From an uncultured Poribacteria bacterium (GTDB taxonomy: Bacteria; Poribacteria; WGA-4E; PCPOR2b): a stretch of DNA of 64,000 bases. Of this stretch, positions 27,527 to 36,703 are shown piece after piece. The notes under the pieces are model-generated. The model made no database searches and was not told where the DNA came from. It saw only the letters and a program-made list of their open reading frames with translations. The stretch lies in contig OY282444.1 of assembly GCA_958296125.1 (NCBI GenBank), positions 1-64,000 on the forward strand, read 5' to 3'. Position numbers and translations under genes: made by a program. The first letter of the stretch is position 1. Every line of letters starts with the position of its first letter.

Positions 27527-28272
27527 TTGATGGAACACAGGTCATTGATTTTCATGGGCATGTTGGTCGCTGGGATCCGCTTGGCATGAAAGATGATCCA
27601 AAGTTGATGCTCCACGCGATGGACTCGGCAGGTATTGACAAATCCTGCGTGTTTGGCATCTTCCATCCCGACGGCACAACGAGTAATGACCAAGCCGCTC
27701 GTTTTATCGCGCAGCATCCGGATCGCATCATCGGCTTTGCCTATGTCTCACCGATGATGCCGGAGCGCATGATACCGGAGTTGACCCGCGCGATTGACGA
27801 ATTGAAATTTGCCGCCGTTAAGCTTTATCCGCCCTACACCCTTTGGCCATTCAATCAACCGCAGTGGCATCCTATCTACGAGTTCGCGAACGAGCGGGGA
27901 CTGGCGGTCCTTTTTCATACCGATGGCGGCGAATTGAGCAGGCCCCGGTATCTGTCCGAGATTGCACCGCAATATCCGAACGCTAAGTTTGTCGCCGGGC
28001 ATGCTGGCAACCTCATCGAACCTCGCGCTGAGGCTATCGCTGCCGCGCAGGCGCATCCCAACGTCTATCTCGAAACCTGCTCGACCTATCGTACACCCGG
28101 CGTGATTGAGCAGTTGGTGAATGAGGCAGGTGCCGATCGGGTGCTGTTTGGATCGGATACGCCCTTGATGGACCCGCGCCCTCAGATCGGTAAAATTATC
28201 ACCGCGGATATTTCCGACGAAGCTAAGCGGCTAATCTTGGGGGCTAACGCTCGCCGTTTGTTGGGAATTTAG
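27523..28272 (+). CDS. Amidohydrolase-2 family metal-dependent hydrolase
   Basis: A 249-residue TIM-barrel amidohydrolase. Metal ligands are visible as DFHGHVG (HxH), LFHTDGG, AGHAGN and the terminal catalytic Asp in LFGSDTP. Family members are decarboxylases or hydrolases of aromatic or lactone substrates. Its ATG overlaps the stop of a paralogue that lacks these residues, which implies paired expression and maybe a heterodimer. It ends the plus-strand catabolic run and converges with the transketolase-like gene. Confidence 0.9.
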   Translation: MIDGTQVIDFHGHVGRWDPLGMKDDPKLMLHAMDSAGIDKSCVFGIFHPDGTTSNDQAARFIAQHPDRIIGFAYVSPMMPERMIPELTRAIDELKFAAVKLYPPYTLWPFNQPQWHPIYEFANERGLAVLFHTDGGELSRPRYLSEIAPQYPNAKFVAGHAGNLIEPRAEAIAAAQAHPNVYLETCSTYRTPGVIEQLVNEAGADRVLFGSDTPLMDPRPQIGKIITADISDEAKRLILGANARRLLGI

Positions 28273-28302
28273 TCCGCTTGTCATTCGGGGTAATATGTGC
28301 CA

Positions 28303-30834
28303 TCAATCCAGTGTTGTTAGCCACTCACGCTGACGTGATAGACGCTGGTCCCTCTCATTGGCAAAGTGTTTAATCCCAGCAAAGATTGACTCGGCATCGA
28401 GACGTGCTTCCGCGATTACATCCGGTTCGGTTCCACCGGTGAGCCACTGGTTATCCCAATCTGCGGTCAGCGAATAGTCATCTGTCAACGGTCCTACATT
28501 TCTGATTGGCCAGACGCGCTGTGTTCCAGTGCTCACCACCATTAAATCGTAGCTTGCTCCTGGGGGCAACACCGAATGGCGATAGGCATCGGACTGTCGA
28601 TCGAACAACTCTTCGCTCACAGCCGCGATGATTTTCACATTTATACCCTCAGCCTCTAGACGGGGTATAATCTGGACCAGATTGACGGTAGAGTTAGAGC
28701 CTTGAACAACCACATAGCCGTGCTTGGGGCGGTCCGGGTTAAAATCGCGGATAACATATAGCCCTTTGGCTGCCGCTGTGAGATCACTATCTGCAAACGT
28801 GCTCCGATCAGCCACCGGGAAATCTGGTCGGGCGACTTCGATGATAATGATTCCGACCCGCGGATCGCGAGCGGCAATCGCAGCAGCGGCAAAATAGCCT
28901 GGGGCGACATCGTTGTAATCCCAGAAACTGACATGTATCGCCTGGCCCCGTGGAAAGAGTTTCCACACCTGTGGCGCAAAGATACCGAAGTGCGTCCGTG
29001 CATCGGCCGCGGTCTCTGGTCCTGAATGCCCAGCGAGAACGTTAAGAACACCCATTCGGAAACAGCTGTCTTGGTTCTGCTGGCTCCATACGCGGGCAGG
29101 AAGGTACATCAGCGGTGTAAAAGCACCATAAGTGCCACTCAGGGCCCAGACCCCAGCGAACTTCTCCGGGTCAAGCGATGCACTTTGGCCAACCAGCCCA
29201 ATCGCACTTGACACGTTCCCTGCCTCTTGGATAGGGGCTTTGAATCTTGTAGCGGCTGGATTGGTGTCTGGGTTGTAGTGTCCCCAGAGGCTCCCGTGTT
29301 CAACATTTATGGATTCCGAGAGATCCGCAGAGAGGGTGATAAATCGGTTATCTGTCACATAATTCATCCACTTGATAATTTCTGAAATTGCTCGCCGGGT
29401 CCCAGCAATCTCCCCGGGTTTCTTGAACAGGCTAATCTGCACCTCCTGCTCATCGCCTGACACCGGATTCTTCGCGGTGAGCGTCTGTGGTTCGACCGGG
29501 AGATTTTCCACCCGAAGCCGATCGGCCAGAAACGGATCACGTTGGGTATCAACACGCAGCGACAAATCATCCTGAACTGCATCGCCAATATCAACGAGGC
29601 GATTGGCAAGCCAGTCTCCGAGCCCGTTTTGGTCGAGCAACGACATCACCACATCAATGTTAGTCTTGAACTGTATCAGCCGCTCGCGCTCATCGGTTAC
29701 CGGTCCCTGGCGAATGCCTTTGAATTCTACCCCATAACGCTTCTCGAAGGTTTCAGCCAGGGCGACAAAATACTCTGAGTTCATTTTTAAGGCGTATGGG
29801 TGGCTTGGGTAGCTGACCAACTGATCGCCATACCCCTCAATCTTGCCAGCCACCGCACTGGGCCAATATCCCTTGACCGTCCTGCCGATAACAATCATAG
29901 GGCGGCGGTCGTCGGCATCCCAGTCTTCCATGGTTTTGAGAACCGCAAGAATCTGATCGTAATCATTGCCGTTCTCAAGGGCAAACACATTCCAGCCGTA
30001 GGAGGCCCACTGCTCCTCAAGCTGGTATTGCTTATACTTGGAATCGATTACCCCACCCACTAACGTGTCGTCAATGCCAGCATTATTATAAGAGAGTAGG
30101 ATACGCAGGCGTTTCCCCACCTGCATTGCGAGTGCCTGCGTTTTTAGTTCTTGGGCGTGTCCCTCGGTCATGGCAAATTCGCCCTCAAGTGCGAGCACTT
30201 TCAGTGATTCAGGGGCCCCTAGAAAGTTCCAGAACGCTGCCTTACCAGCAGCCGTTGCGATACCAATACCTGAGGGGCCCCCGTTGACATCGTTAGTCAA
30301 ATCGGTCGTTTCGGAATGCCCCGCCAGCGAGCGGATGCCGCGTAATTGTGCTTGCGCGAAAAGTGGATGGTCTTCCAAGTCGTTTTCTTTCAGCAAAGTC
30401 TTTAACGCCCCTGCACCGCGTCGAAAACCGAGTGTGTCGATCGGCAACATGGCAACTTCCGGGGCAACTTTGTAACGTGGATCTCCCGTAGCTGCGTGCT
30501 TACGCGCCATCGCTTCGCCCATAATCATCCACAACGCATACGCGGTAGGAATGTTATGCCCGCCGGCGAGCATGAACTTGTCGCAGAACGGATGCTTGGG
30601 GTTGCGGTAGTCGTAACATAAACCTCCAAGTTCTCGACCCGCTAAATGGATCGCGACATTGTAAGGCGTGTAAGCCAATGGGCCTCCAAAATGCCCCGTC
30701 TGGGCATAATTACCAAGTAGCACCAGCGTCATACAGGTCATGTGACCGATATCCTCGAAGCACTCTCGATCGTATGGCGCAGTTAATGCCTCAACAGGTG
30801 ATAGTAAAGTGTTCGCATTGAGCGTATTTTGCAT
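28303..30834 (-). CDS. Transketolase-like thiamine diphosphate enzyme
   Basis: An 843-residue protein of the transketolase / AceE-type ThDP superfamily. The N-terminal half holds the substrate-channel LAGGHNIPTAYALW, the GHSETTDLTNDVNGGPSG segment and a ThDP-binding LALEGEFAMTEGH...YNNAGID motif (GE in place of GD). A pyrimidine-binding domain follows with the catalytic-Glu region, and a C-terminal transketolase domain ends the protein. It is about 180 residues longer than a normal transketolase and near the length of pyruvate dehydrogenase E1 (about 890), so the exact activity is open. It is a single gene; no E2/E3 genes are nearby. Confidence 0.82.
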   Translation of the reverse strand: MQNTLNANTLLSPVEALTAPYDRECFEDIGHMTCMTLVLLGNYAQTGHFGGPLAYTPYNVAIHLAGRELGGLCYDYRNPKHPFCDKFMLAGGHNIPTAYALWMIMGEAMARKHAATGDPRYKVAPEVAMLPIDTLGFRRGAGALKTLLKENDLEDHPLFAQAQLRGIRSLAGHSETTDLTNDVNGGPSGIGIATAAGKAAFWNFLGAPESLKVLALEGEFAMTEGHAQELKTQALAMQVGKRLRILLSYNNAGIDDTLVGGVIDSKYKQYQLEEQWASYGWNVFALENGNDYDQILAVLKTMEDWDADDRRPMIVIGRTVKGYWPSAVAGKIEGYGDQLVSYPSHPYALKMNSEYFVALAETFEKRYGVEFKGIRQGPVTDERERLIQFKTNIDVVMSLLDQNGLGDWLANRLVDIGDAVQDDLSLRVDTQRDPFLADRLRVENLPVEPQTLTAKNPVSGDEQEVQISLFKKPGEIAGTRRAISEIIKWMNYVTDNRFITLSADLSESINVEHGSLWGHYNPDTNPAATRFKAPIQEAGNVSSAIGLVGQSASLDPEKFAGVWALSGTYGAFTPLMYLPARVWSQQNQDSCFRMGVLNVLAGHSGPETAADARTHFGIFAPQVWKLFPRGQAIHVSFWDYNDVAPGYFAAAAIAARDPRVGIIIIEVARPDFPVADRSTFADSDLTAAAKGLYVIRDFNPDRPKHGYVVVQGSNSTVNLVQIIPRLEAEGINVKIIAAVSEELFDRQSDAYRHSVLPPGASYDLMVVSTGTQRVWPIRNVGPLTDDYSLTADWDNQWLTGGTEPDVIAEARLDAESIFAGIKHFANERDQRLSRQREWLTTLD

Positions 30835-31195
30835 CTTTATTCCCGGTGTGTTAAAGGTTTGTGAGTGAATGTATTGAAGAATCCCGAACCTTGATAAAGC
30901 CCTGTTTTGATGGTGTTGTGCAGCGGTTATCTCGTCGAGGTTTGGCAGGTTGAGGGTGCTGAAATTCCGAGTTACCGAGAAAACAGTGGCAGAAATTTAA
31001 GGTAGGAAGATTTCTCAACGAAAACCGCTTTGTCAAATGAGTTTAATTGGTTTGCCAGTTATTTCGACCAAGATGAAAGTAAATTGAAGTGAATTCCCTA
31101 GCGATAATCCGATCGATAATTCTCTCCGTTATGCTCGTTGGATTGAAAACCGTAGTCAACCGAATAAAGCGTGGTTGAGGCTTTGATTATGAAAA
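30835..31195. other. Intergenic stretch with no recognisable gene
   Basis: This 361 bp gap between two minus-strand genes holds no convincing frame. A TTGACA at 31031-31036 (minus strand) has no good -10 partner. It shows no strong hairpin. Confidence 0.4.
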
Positions 31196-32179
31196 CTAAC
31201 CGCCTAAACGGCCCGTCACATGAGCCAAGTTATCACCGACGTGGACACGATGAATGCGTCTCAACATAATGACAACGCCGGGGCTCTCGGTCGTGATTTC
31301 CGCCATGACCTTACCGAAAGGGTCGCGAACAGTGCCCAAGCGTTGACCGGCACTAACTTCGTCCAGCAGGGCTACATCCGATCGGAAGTAGCCAGCGGCC
31401 GGTGTCGAAATGACGCTGTCCATATTCCCATCCCCGGACAGGTGATGTGTTATAGGTTGGAGTTGGGGCTGACCGTCCAGCATATCGAGATGCTTCATCA
31501 CATTGATTACGCCGGTGGTAAAGCAGCTGACATCGGACGGGTGGGCATAGCCTCCGCCGCCAGCTTCAGTATAGATCGCCGGCACCCCTAGGTCTATGGC
31601 AGCTGACAAACTTCGACCGGGCGGCATTGGCGGCGGATGCTCCCAAACCACCGAGGCACCGAAGGCAAGCGCACCGGCTCGTGAGCGTCTACCCAGTTCA
31701 TTGTCACTTTGGGTGAAACCAATGAGTGATGGGATTTCGGCGGTCACACCTCCGCTGTGCAGGTCAATAACGAAGTCGGCGGGTTTGATCAGCTTCTGAG
31801 TGATCCAGTAAGCAATCCGTTGCGTAATAGTACCGTTGGGGTCGCCTGGGAAGACGCGTGCCAGATTCAACCCGTCAATAGGGCTACTGCGGAGAACAGC
31901 TTCATAGGCAGGCACGTTACAAATTGGCACCATCAATAATGCACCGCGTAGCACATCGGGGGCTACACGCCGGAAAACTTCGGGGATAGTCTCAACCCCT
32001 TCGTATTCGTCGCCGTGCACCGCTCCGAGGACAAGCAAGGTAGGACCAGCGGTCACGCCCATCACGTAAAGAAAGGGCAAGCACCAGTCACCTCCATCTG
32101 CCCGTGGGCCGACTGCTAACCATGCGGACGCTTTGGAATCACGGGCCAATCGCGAAATGTCGAGTTCTTGAAAACGCAT
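31196..32179 (-). CDS. Succinylglutamate desuccinylase/aspartoacylase-like M14 zinc enzyme
   Basis: A 327-residue AstE/AspA-family protein of the M14 carboxypeptidase clan. The zinc motif is GAVHGDEYEG (HxxE) with the third ligand in VIDLHSGG; a later YTEAGGGG holds a likely catalytic Glu. Family members remove acyl groups from amino acids. A biotin/lipoyl-like C-terminal extension, with VSAGQRLGTVRDPFG, is present as in many homologues. It lies 5 bp downstream of an ABC ATPase gene and so is probably co-transcribed with the exporter. Confidence 0.9.
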   Translation of the reverse strand: MRFQELDISRLARDSKASAWLAVGPRADGGDWCLPFLYVMGVTAGPTLLVLGAVHGDEYEGVETIPEVFRRVAPDVLRGALLMVPICNVPAYEAVLRSSPIDGLNLARVFPGDPNGTITQRIAYWITQKLIKPADFVIDLHSGGVTAEIPSLIGFTQSDNELGRRSRAGALAFGASVVWEHPPPMPPGRSLSAAIDLGVPAIYTEAGGGGYAHPSDVSCFTTGVINVMKHLDMLDGQPQLQPITHHLSGDGNMDSVISTPAAGYFRSDVALLDEVSAGQRLGTVRDPFGKVMAEITTESPGVVIMLRRIHRVHVGDNLAHVTGRLGG

Positions 32180-32184
32180 CGCTC

Positions 32185-32913
32185 CTAGTGGCCTCCGACT
32201 TCGCCAACCTGAATCTCAATTTCATCCCGATTTCGGATCCGTTCGACCAATCCATCGCGGATATCAACAATCCGGTCGGAAACGTCGAGCATCTTTAAAT
32301 CGTGGGTTGCTGAAATCACGGTTACGCCCTGATCGACGTTAAGTTGTTTAATTAAATCGATAATTTCGCGTCCGATAACCGTGTCGAGGTTTGCCGTCGG
32401 TTCATCCGCCAAAATAATACTTGGACCATTGGCGAACGCACGTGCAATGGCGACACGCTGCCGCTGTCCGCCAGATAATTCATCGGGTCTATGGTGAATC
32501 CGCTCGCCTAATCCGACTCGATCCAGCAGCTCTGCACCTTTATCGCGACGTTCGCTTGTTGATAAACCTGCGAAAATCATCGGCAGGGTTACGTTTTCGA
32601 GCGCCGTCATGACGTGTAGCAGATTGTAGCTTTGGAAGATGTAGCCGACTCTGTGACAGCGGAACCAAGCGATTTGCGACTGACTGAGCCTTCCCATATC
32701 TTGACCATCGATGAAAACCCTGCCTGCGGTCGGAAGATCTAAGGCACCGATCATATTGAAGAGGGTTGATTTCCCTGAACCCGATGGCCCCATCAACGAG
32801 ATATACTCTCCGCTATAAATCTCCAAATCAATTCCGTCAAGTGCTCTGAGCACATTGGTGCCCATACGGTATTCCTTAACAACCTTTTCAGTCTTAACAA
32901 CAACGTCTGCCAT
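32185..32913 (-). CDS. ABC transporter ATPase (LolD/MacB type)
   Basis: A 242-residue ATPase of the LolD/MacB/FtsE group. Walker A is GPSGSGKST, the Q-loop is IFQSYNLL, the signature is LSGGQRQRVAIARA, and Walker B is ILADEPTANLD. It powers the FtsX-like permease encoded 11 bp upstream. The substrate may be a peptide, lipid or lipoprotein. The ATG follows AGGAGGG. Confidence 0.96.
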   Translation of the reverse strand: MADVVVKTEKVVKEYRMGTNVLRALDGIDLEIYSGEYISLMGPSGSGKSTLFNMIGALDLPTAGRVFIDGQDMGRLSQSQIAWFRCHRVGYIFQSYNLLHVMTALENVTLPMIFAGLSTSERRDKGAELLDRVGLGERIHHRPDELSGGQRQRVAIARAFANGPSIILADEPTANLDTVIGREIIDLIKQLNVDQGVTVISATHDLKMLDVSDRIVDIRDGLVERIRNRDEIEIQVGEVGGH

Positions 32914-32924
32914 TCATGTCCCTC

Positions 32925-33605
32925 CTAAACTTCAGTCCGCATTGCTTCCGCTGGGGGTAGCTTTGCAGCGCGCCACGCTGGAAATGCTGCGCCGATAACG
33001 GATAGAATCATGCCGAGCACACAACCAGCAAGAATAATCAGTAGCACCCCGAATCTAGCAGGCTGTTCGTTCAGCACCGGTAGCATGGGGAAGTAAAAGA
33101 ACAGATCTAAACCGTAATCCTTGAGCCCCAGGAGAAGCGATCCGAGGCAACCGATTAGGGCTCCGATGAGAGCACCGGCGAGCCCTTGGAATCCAGATTC
33201 CAATAGGAATAGCCTCACGACGAAGCGATCCAAGGCACCGAGACACTTCATCGTGCCGATTTCTTGAAAACGCTCCGTGACTGCCATCAGCATGGAATTG
33301 GCGATTCCTACGACGCAGACAATTAAGGACATGATAATCAACCATTTATCTTTCATAGAAATCCCTTTGGGTTCTTCTGCTTCAAAGGTGGTGATCTCCT
33401 GTTTTGAGCCGCTTTCTTTCATTGCCACACTCACCTCGTTGTTCACCAACACCGACACTAGAAATGCGATGCCCAACGTAATGCCTGCGGTCGTAATGAC
33501 AGATCGCCCGAAGCGGATCATCAAACTCTGAAAACTAATCCTCACGGATTCCATGAATGGGAGCTCAATCTGCTGCCCAATTGTTCCTCGTGTTTGTTGT
33601 TCCAA
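32925..33605 (-). CDS. Compact FtsX-like ABC permease without the large periplasmic domain
   Basis: A 226-residue FtsX/MacB-type permease. One transmembrane helix near residues 35-55 (VITTAGITLGIAFLVSVLV) is followed by only about 35 residues of linker, then three helices of the FtsX core with the typical RFQEIGTMKCLGA loop and a C-terminal FPAWRAAKLPPAEAMR. MacB-like permeases are about 400 residues with a large periplasmic domain; here it is missing. The start is TTG after a strong AGGAGG. It is co-transcribed with the ATPase and the M14 enzyme from the promoter at 33641-33669. Confidence 0.88.
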   Translation of the reverse strand: MEQQTRGTIGQQIELPFMESVRISFQSLMIRFGRSVITTAGITLGIAFLVSVLVNNEVSVAMKESGSKQEITTFEAEEPKGISMKDKWLIIMSLIVCVVGIANSMLMAVTERFQEIGTMKCLGALDRFVVRLFLLESGFQGLAGALIGALIGCLGSLLLGLKDYGLDLFFYFPMLPVLNEQPARFGVLLIILAGCVLGMILSVIGAAFPAWRAAKLPPAEAMRTEV

Positions 33606-33640
33606 ATTATATTCCTCCTAATTTCTAAAATTGCAGAGTC

Positions 33641-33669
33641 ATTTTATCATTTTGCGAAGATAAAGTCAA
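33641..33669 (-). promoter_or_regulatory. Promoter of the compact ABC exporter operon
   Basis: Minus-strand TTGACT, 17 bp, TAAAAT, about 35 bp before the permease start. Confidence 0.65.
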
Positions 33670-33720
33670 GCTTTGCATTAGCGAATTTGGGATATTAAAC
33701 TTTTTGCATTTTTTTATGAG

Positions 33721-33860
33721 CCCCGTCGGTCGGGGAGCCCCGTGGGTCGGGCTTCCTAGCCCGACTGCACCCATGAACATAAGGTTTTCACGTCCCGACT
33801 CGTCAAGAATGCTCTCCGTTCCGGTTGCCCTCGGAACGGGGAGAGCCCCGCGAACGGGCC
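33721..33860. repeat. Cluster of GC-rich hairpins in the 33606-33943 gap
   Basis: Three hairpins stand in a row: CCCCG/CGGGG (33721-33735), the perfect GTCGGGCT-TCCT-AGCCCGAC (33746-33765), and a long stem with GCTCTCCGTTCCG arms (33811-33846). The 15-mer CCCCGCGAACGGGCC at 33846-33860 recurs in reverse orientation inside the split thiamine-diphosphate gene at 41570-41584. No gene is seen here. The cluster looks like composite intergenic repeat DNA rather than a simple terminator. Confidence 0.7.
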
Positions 33861-33943
33861 AGATAGACAAGCGGAACGGCATTTTGCACATCACGTTTCA
33901 CGCGCGTTGCGTTTTGCACTTTCTTTTTACATGAGCAGTGGGG

Positions 33944-35401
33944 TCAACCGTGCAATCCCACCGGATAGGCACCGTATTCAACGAGGATTTCTACATCCTC
34001 GACAGTTACTCCACCTACAAAACCAGCGGGACGTTCCTTCAACGCAACCTCTAACACGTTTGCCCCCTTTTGCGGACGCACCCGCTCTAGGTGAAATTCC
34101 AACCATTGACCGGCATACGGATCTCGCGATCTGATAATGCTACGTGTGCACCGCTCCCCTGCCAACGATTGCCCGTTCAACAGCACCTCAAATGTGTCCG
34201 CGCTCACTAGGTTGGTCACACCAAGCCGGAGCTGAACACCCTGCACCCGATCATTCTGGGTGTCGTCGGCGATGGAAAAGGGGATCCGATAACGTGCCCC
34301 CGCATCCGCCGATGGGATTTCAACTGGTAGAAAGGCTTCGTAATCGTGCCCGCTTGTCGCCTCGGAACGTCGACGCAAAAAGTAGTGTTTATCGCCCTCC
34401 TTGACCAATTCCGGGTCGCCTAACTCTGTGAGGGTGTGGCGTTCCGCATCGCCCAGGGGCCAGGGCAGAAACCAAGTGTAGAGCCCATCAACCCCACATT
34501 CCCAAAAGTTAGCGGCGGCTGCCCGCATCATGGCGGGTGTCGCATCTTCTACCGAATAGAATCGCCGGTTCTCTTCGCTGTAGTAGGGTTGCAGCATAGC
34601 GTATATCGAAATATCGTTTTCATGTGCCTCCTGTATCAACCAATCAATGGGCATGTTAGCGTCAAGGACAAAAAACGCATAAACCATCGGGACCACAAAG
34701 TCGACCAGTCCCTCTCGGAGCCAAGTTTGTACATCCAACCCTGTTTTCCGATTCAGTTCTAGGGTAGGATATATCCGCGCACCAATTTGCCCGGGCCCGC
34801 CCGGTCGGTTTCGTACCATCTCAGCGACACTCCGGACGAAATCGGTCATGACCGGAGTATACTCCGGTGCGTCTTCGGGTTTAAGCCAGAAGGGACTTCC
34901 ACCCGGGGCAGCAGCGAAATCCAACTCCACCCCCTCTACGGGATACTGCGTGGCGAGTTCTTCCAGCACAGCAAACTGATGGTCGCGAACTTCGGGATGG
35001 ACGAATCCTCGTCCACCGTTTGCCAGCGTGTGCTGCGGATCCATACCACCGTAGCCGCCCATGCGCAGGCTAGCGAAAAAATCCATCCCTTTCTTGTGCG
35101 CCCGATCGATGAGGAGGGTTAGTGGATCGATCCCTCGGTCTATCAAGCTTTGCATGTTTTCCCAAATACGCCAGTAAGGAGCACTGTCAAAAGGGTGGAT
35201 GTCCTCTCCAAACTGCATGCCGACTTTGGAGGGGTAGAATAACCCATCGGCGCGCGACACCCCGTAGATAAAGGTATCGCAGCTTGTGCCAGCGACCTCG
35301 TCCACGGCGGACCATGCCTCTTCCAACCGTATCGGCGGCTCGAAGACGAATAGATAGTAATGACGTGCATCATTGAAGTAGACTGTTCTATGTTTTCTCA
35401 T
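33944..35401 (-). CDS. Glycoside hydrolase-like TIM-barrel protein, unknown substrate
   Basis: A 485-residue protein with a barrel resembling glycosyl-hydrolase-like family 10 / DUF187-type domains. Characteristic stretches are THKKGMDFFASLRMGGYGG-like (residues about 103-120), EGVELDFAAAPGG with likely acidic catalytic residues, WLREGLVDFVVPMVYAF and GVDGLYTWFLPWPLG. A C-terminal beta-rich module (about residues 340-485) looks like a carbohydrate-binding or accessory domain. There is no signal peptide, so it is probably cytoplasmic. It may act on an oligosaccharide or glycoside. Confidence 0.72.
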   Translation of the reverse strand: MRKHRTVYFNDARHYYLFVFEPPIRLEEAWSAVDEVAGTSCDTFIYGVSRADGLFYPSKVGMQFGEDIHPFDSAPYWRIWENMQSLIDRGIDPLTLLIDRAHKKGMDFFASLRMGGYGGMDPQHTLANGGRGFVHPEVRDHQFAVLEELATQYPVEGVELDFAAAPGGSPFWLKPEDAPEYTPVMTDFVRSVAEMVRNRPGGPGQIGARIYPTLELNRKTGLDVQTWLREGLVDFVVPMVYAFFVLDANMPIDWLIQEAHENDISIYAMLQPYYSEENRRFYSVEDATPAMMRAAAANFWECGVDGLYTWFLPWPLGDAERHTLTELGDPELVKEGDKHYFLRRRSEATSGHDYEAFLPVEIPSADAGARYRIPFSIADDTQNDRVQGVQLRLGVTNLVSADTFEVLLNGQSLAGERCTRSIIRSRDPYAGQWLEFHLERVRPQKGANVLEVALKERPAGFVGGVTVEDVEILVEYGAYPVGLHG

Positions 35402-35468
35402 GGTGGATATACCTTCTTGTACCCTTCACAGAGGTGGAGGTTGGTAGTGTTCGCTGTTTTTTTCGCTC

Positions 35469-35497
35469 TTGACATTCAATCCTTAACCTATTATAAT
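35469..35497 (+). promoter_or_regulatory. Consensus sigma-70 promoter for thiO
   Basis: Perfect TTGACA, 17 bp spacer and perfect TATAAT, 68 bp before the ATG of the downstream FAD oxidase. Confidence 0.8.
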
Positions 35498-35565
35498 CGA
35501 AGATTCAGGCATAGTCACGCTAATTTTATATTTTTTTAGGCATTCTTACGCAATTGAACGGGATC

Positions 35566-36669
35566 ATGAATAAAGAATCTCTCCGCACAGATGTGATTAT
35601 TATTGGCGGCGGCGTAATCGGTTGTGCAATCGCGTATAATCTCGCCAAAGCACAGATTAAGACACTAGTTATTGATAAAGCGGACACCGTTGGACGAGAG
35701 GCATCATGGGCGGGTGCCGGCATCTTGGCATCTCACGCATCAACGCACGAACCTTATGCCGAACTCTGCCGTGCGAGCCTGGCACTTTATCCGGCGTTGG
35801 CAGAGGCGTTGCACGCGGAGACACAACTCGATATTGAGTTTATCCGGTCTGGCTCAATCTCGATATGCTTCACCGATGAAGAGAAGCGAGGATTGACAGG
35901 GTTGGCTGCACGGCGGTTGGATCGGGGTTTTTCCGCAGAGGTACTGACATCTGAGGAGGTCTGGGAATTGGAGCCCGCGATGGCGCGATCGATTGTCGGC
36001 GGGATTCGCTTCCCGCACGATGCACAGGTCAGAAATCCCAAACTGGTGCGAGCACTGGCAAAAGGGGCGGCACTGTTGGGAACGGAGTTTCTGTTCGGTA
36101 ATCCTGTAACTGCGTTTCTACGAAAAGGGGAACGGGTAGTTGGAGTTGAAGTCAACGGCGAGCGCATTTACGGGGACACATTGGTAATCGCATCAGGGTG
36201 TTGGTCAGGGGTAGTAGCTGCCCAACTCGGCGGCTCGCTGCCGATGGAGCCGGCGCGCGGACAGATGGTATTAGCGGAAGCGATGCCGCCAATCCTGCGG
36301 CACGTCATTGATGGACTGGGGGTTTATCTGGTTCCACGGTCTGATGGGAAGATCTTGATCGGTGCTACTGTTGAATTTGTTGGCTATGACAAGCGGACAA
36401 CGCTGGAAGGTACGCGACAAATGATTGAAGCCGGCATCGGGTTAATGCCAACCCTCGCCGAGAAATCCTTTGTACAGACGTGGGCGGGGCTACGTCCCTA
36501 CGCGAAGGGCGGTCCATATCTTGGGGTGCTGCCCGGCTTTGACAATGTGTTTGTTGCCGCCGGGCACTTCAAAAACGGTATTCTGCTTGCACCGATCACG
36601 GGGACATTGATTAGTGAATTGATTACAACGGGGAATCCGTCAATGTCGCTAGAGCCATTTCGCTTGTAA
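35566..36669 (+). CDS. thiO: Glycine oxidase-like FAD-dependent amine oxidase
   Basis: A 367-residue DAO-family oxidase. The FAD motif is DVIIIGGGVIGCAIAYNLA, followed by GREASWAGAGILASH, the ThiO-type WELEPAMARSIVGG and the C-terminal VQTWAGLRPYAKGGPYLG...GHFKNGILLAPITG. ThiO oxidises glycine to the imine used to build the thiazole of thiamine. No other thi gene is adjacent, so a more general D-amino-acid or amine oxidase is possible. The ATG is chosen over a TTG four codons upstream. Confidence 0.85.
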   Translation: MNKESLRTDVIIIGGGVIGCAIAYNLAKAQIKTLVIDKADTVGREASWAGAGILASHASTHEPYAELCRASLALYPALAEALHAETQLDIEFIRSGSISICFTDEEKRGLTGLAARRLDRGFSAEVLTSEEVWELEPAMARSIVGGIRFPHDAQVRNPKLVRALAKGAALLGTEFLFGNPVTAFLRKGERVVGVEVNGERIYGDTLVIASGCWSGVVAAQLGGSLPMEPARGQMVLAEAMPPILRHVIDGLGVYLVPRSDGKILIGATVEFVGYDKRTTLEGTRQMIEAGIGLMPTLAEKSFVQTWAGLRPYAKGGPYLGVLPGFDNVFVAAGHFKNGILLAPITGTLISELITTGNPSMSLEPFRL

Positions 36670-36703
36670 TAAATCCACTCGCCAAACATAGGAGGAAGAA
36701 CTC

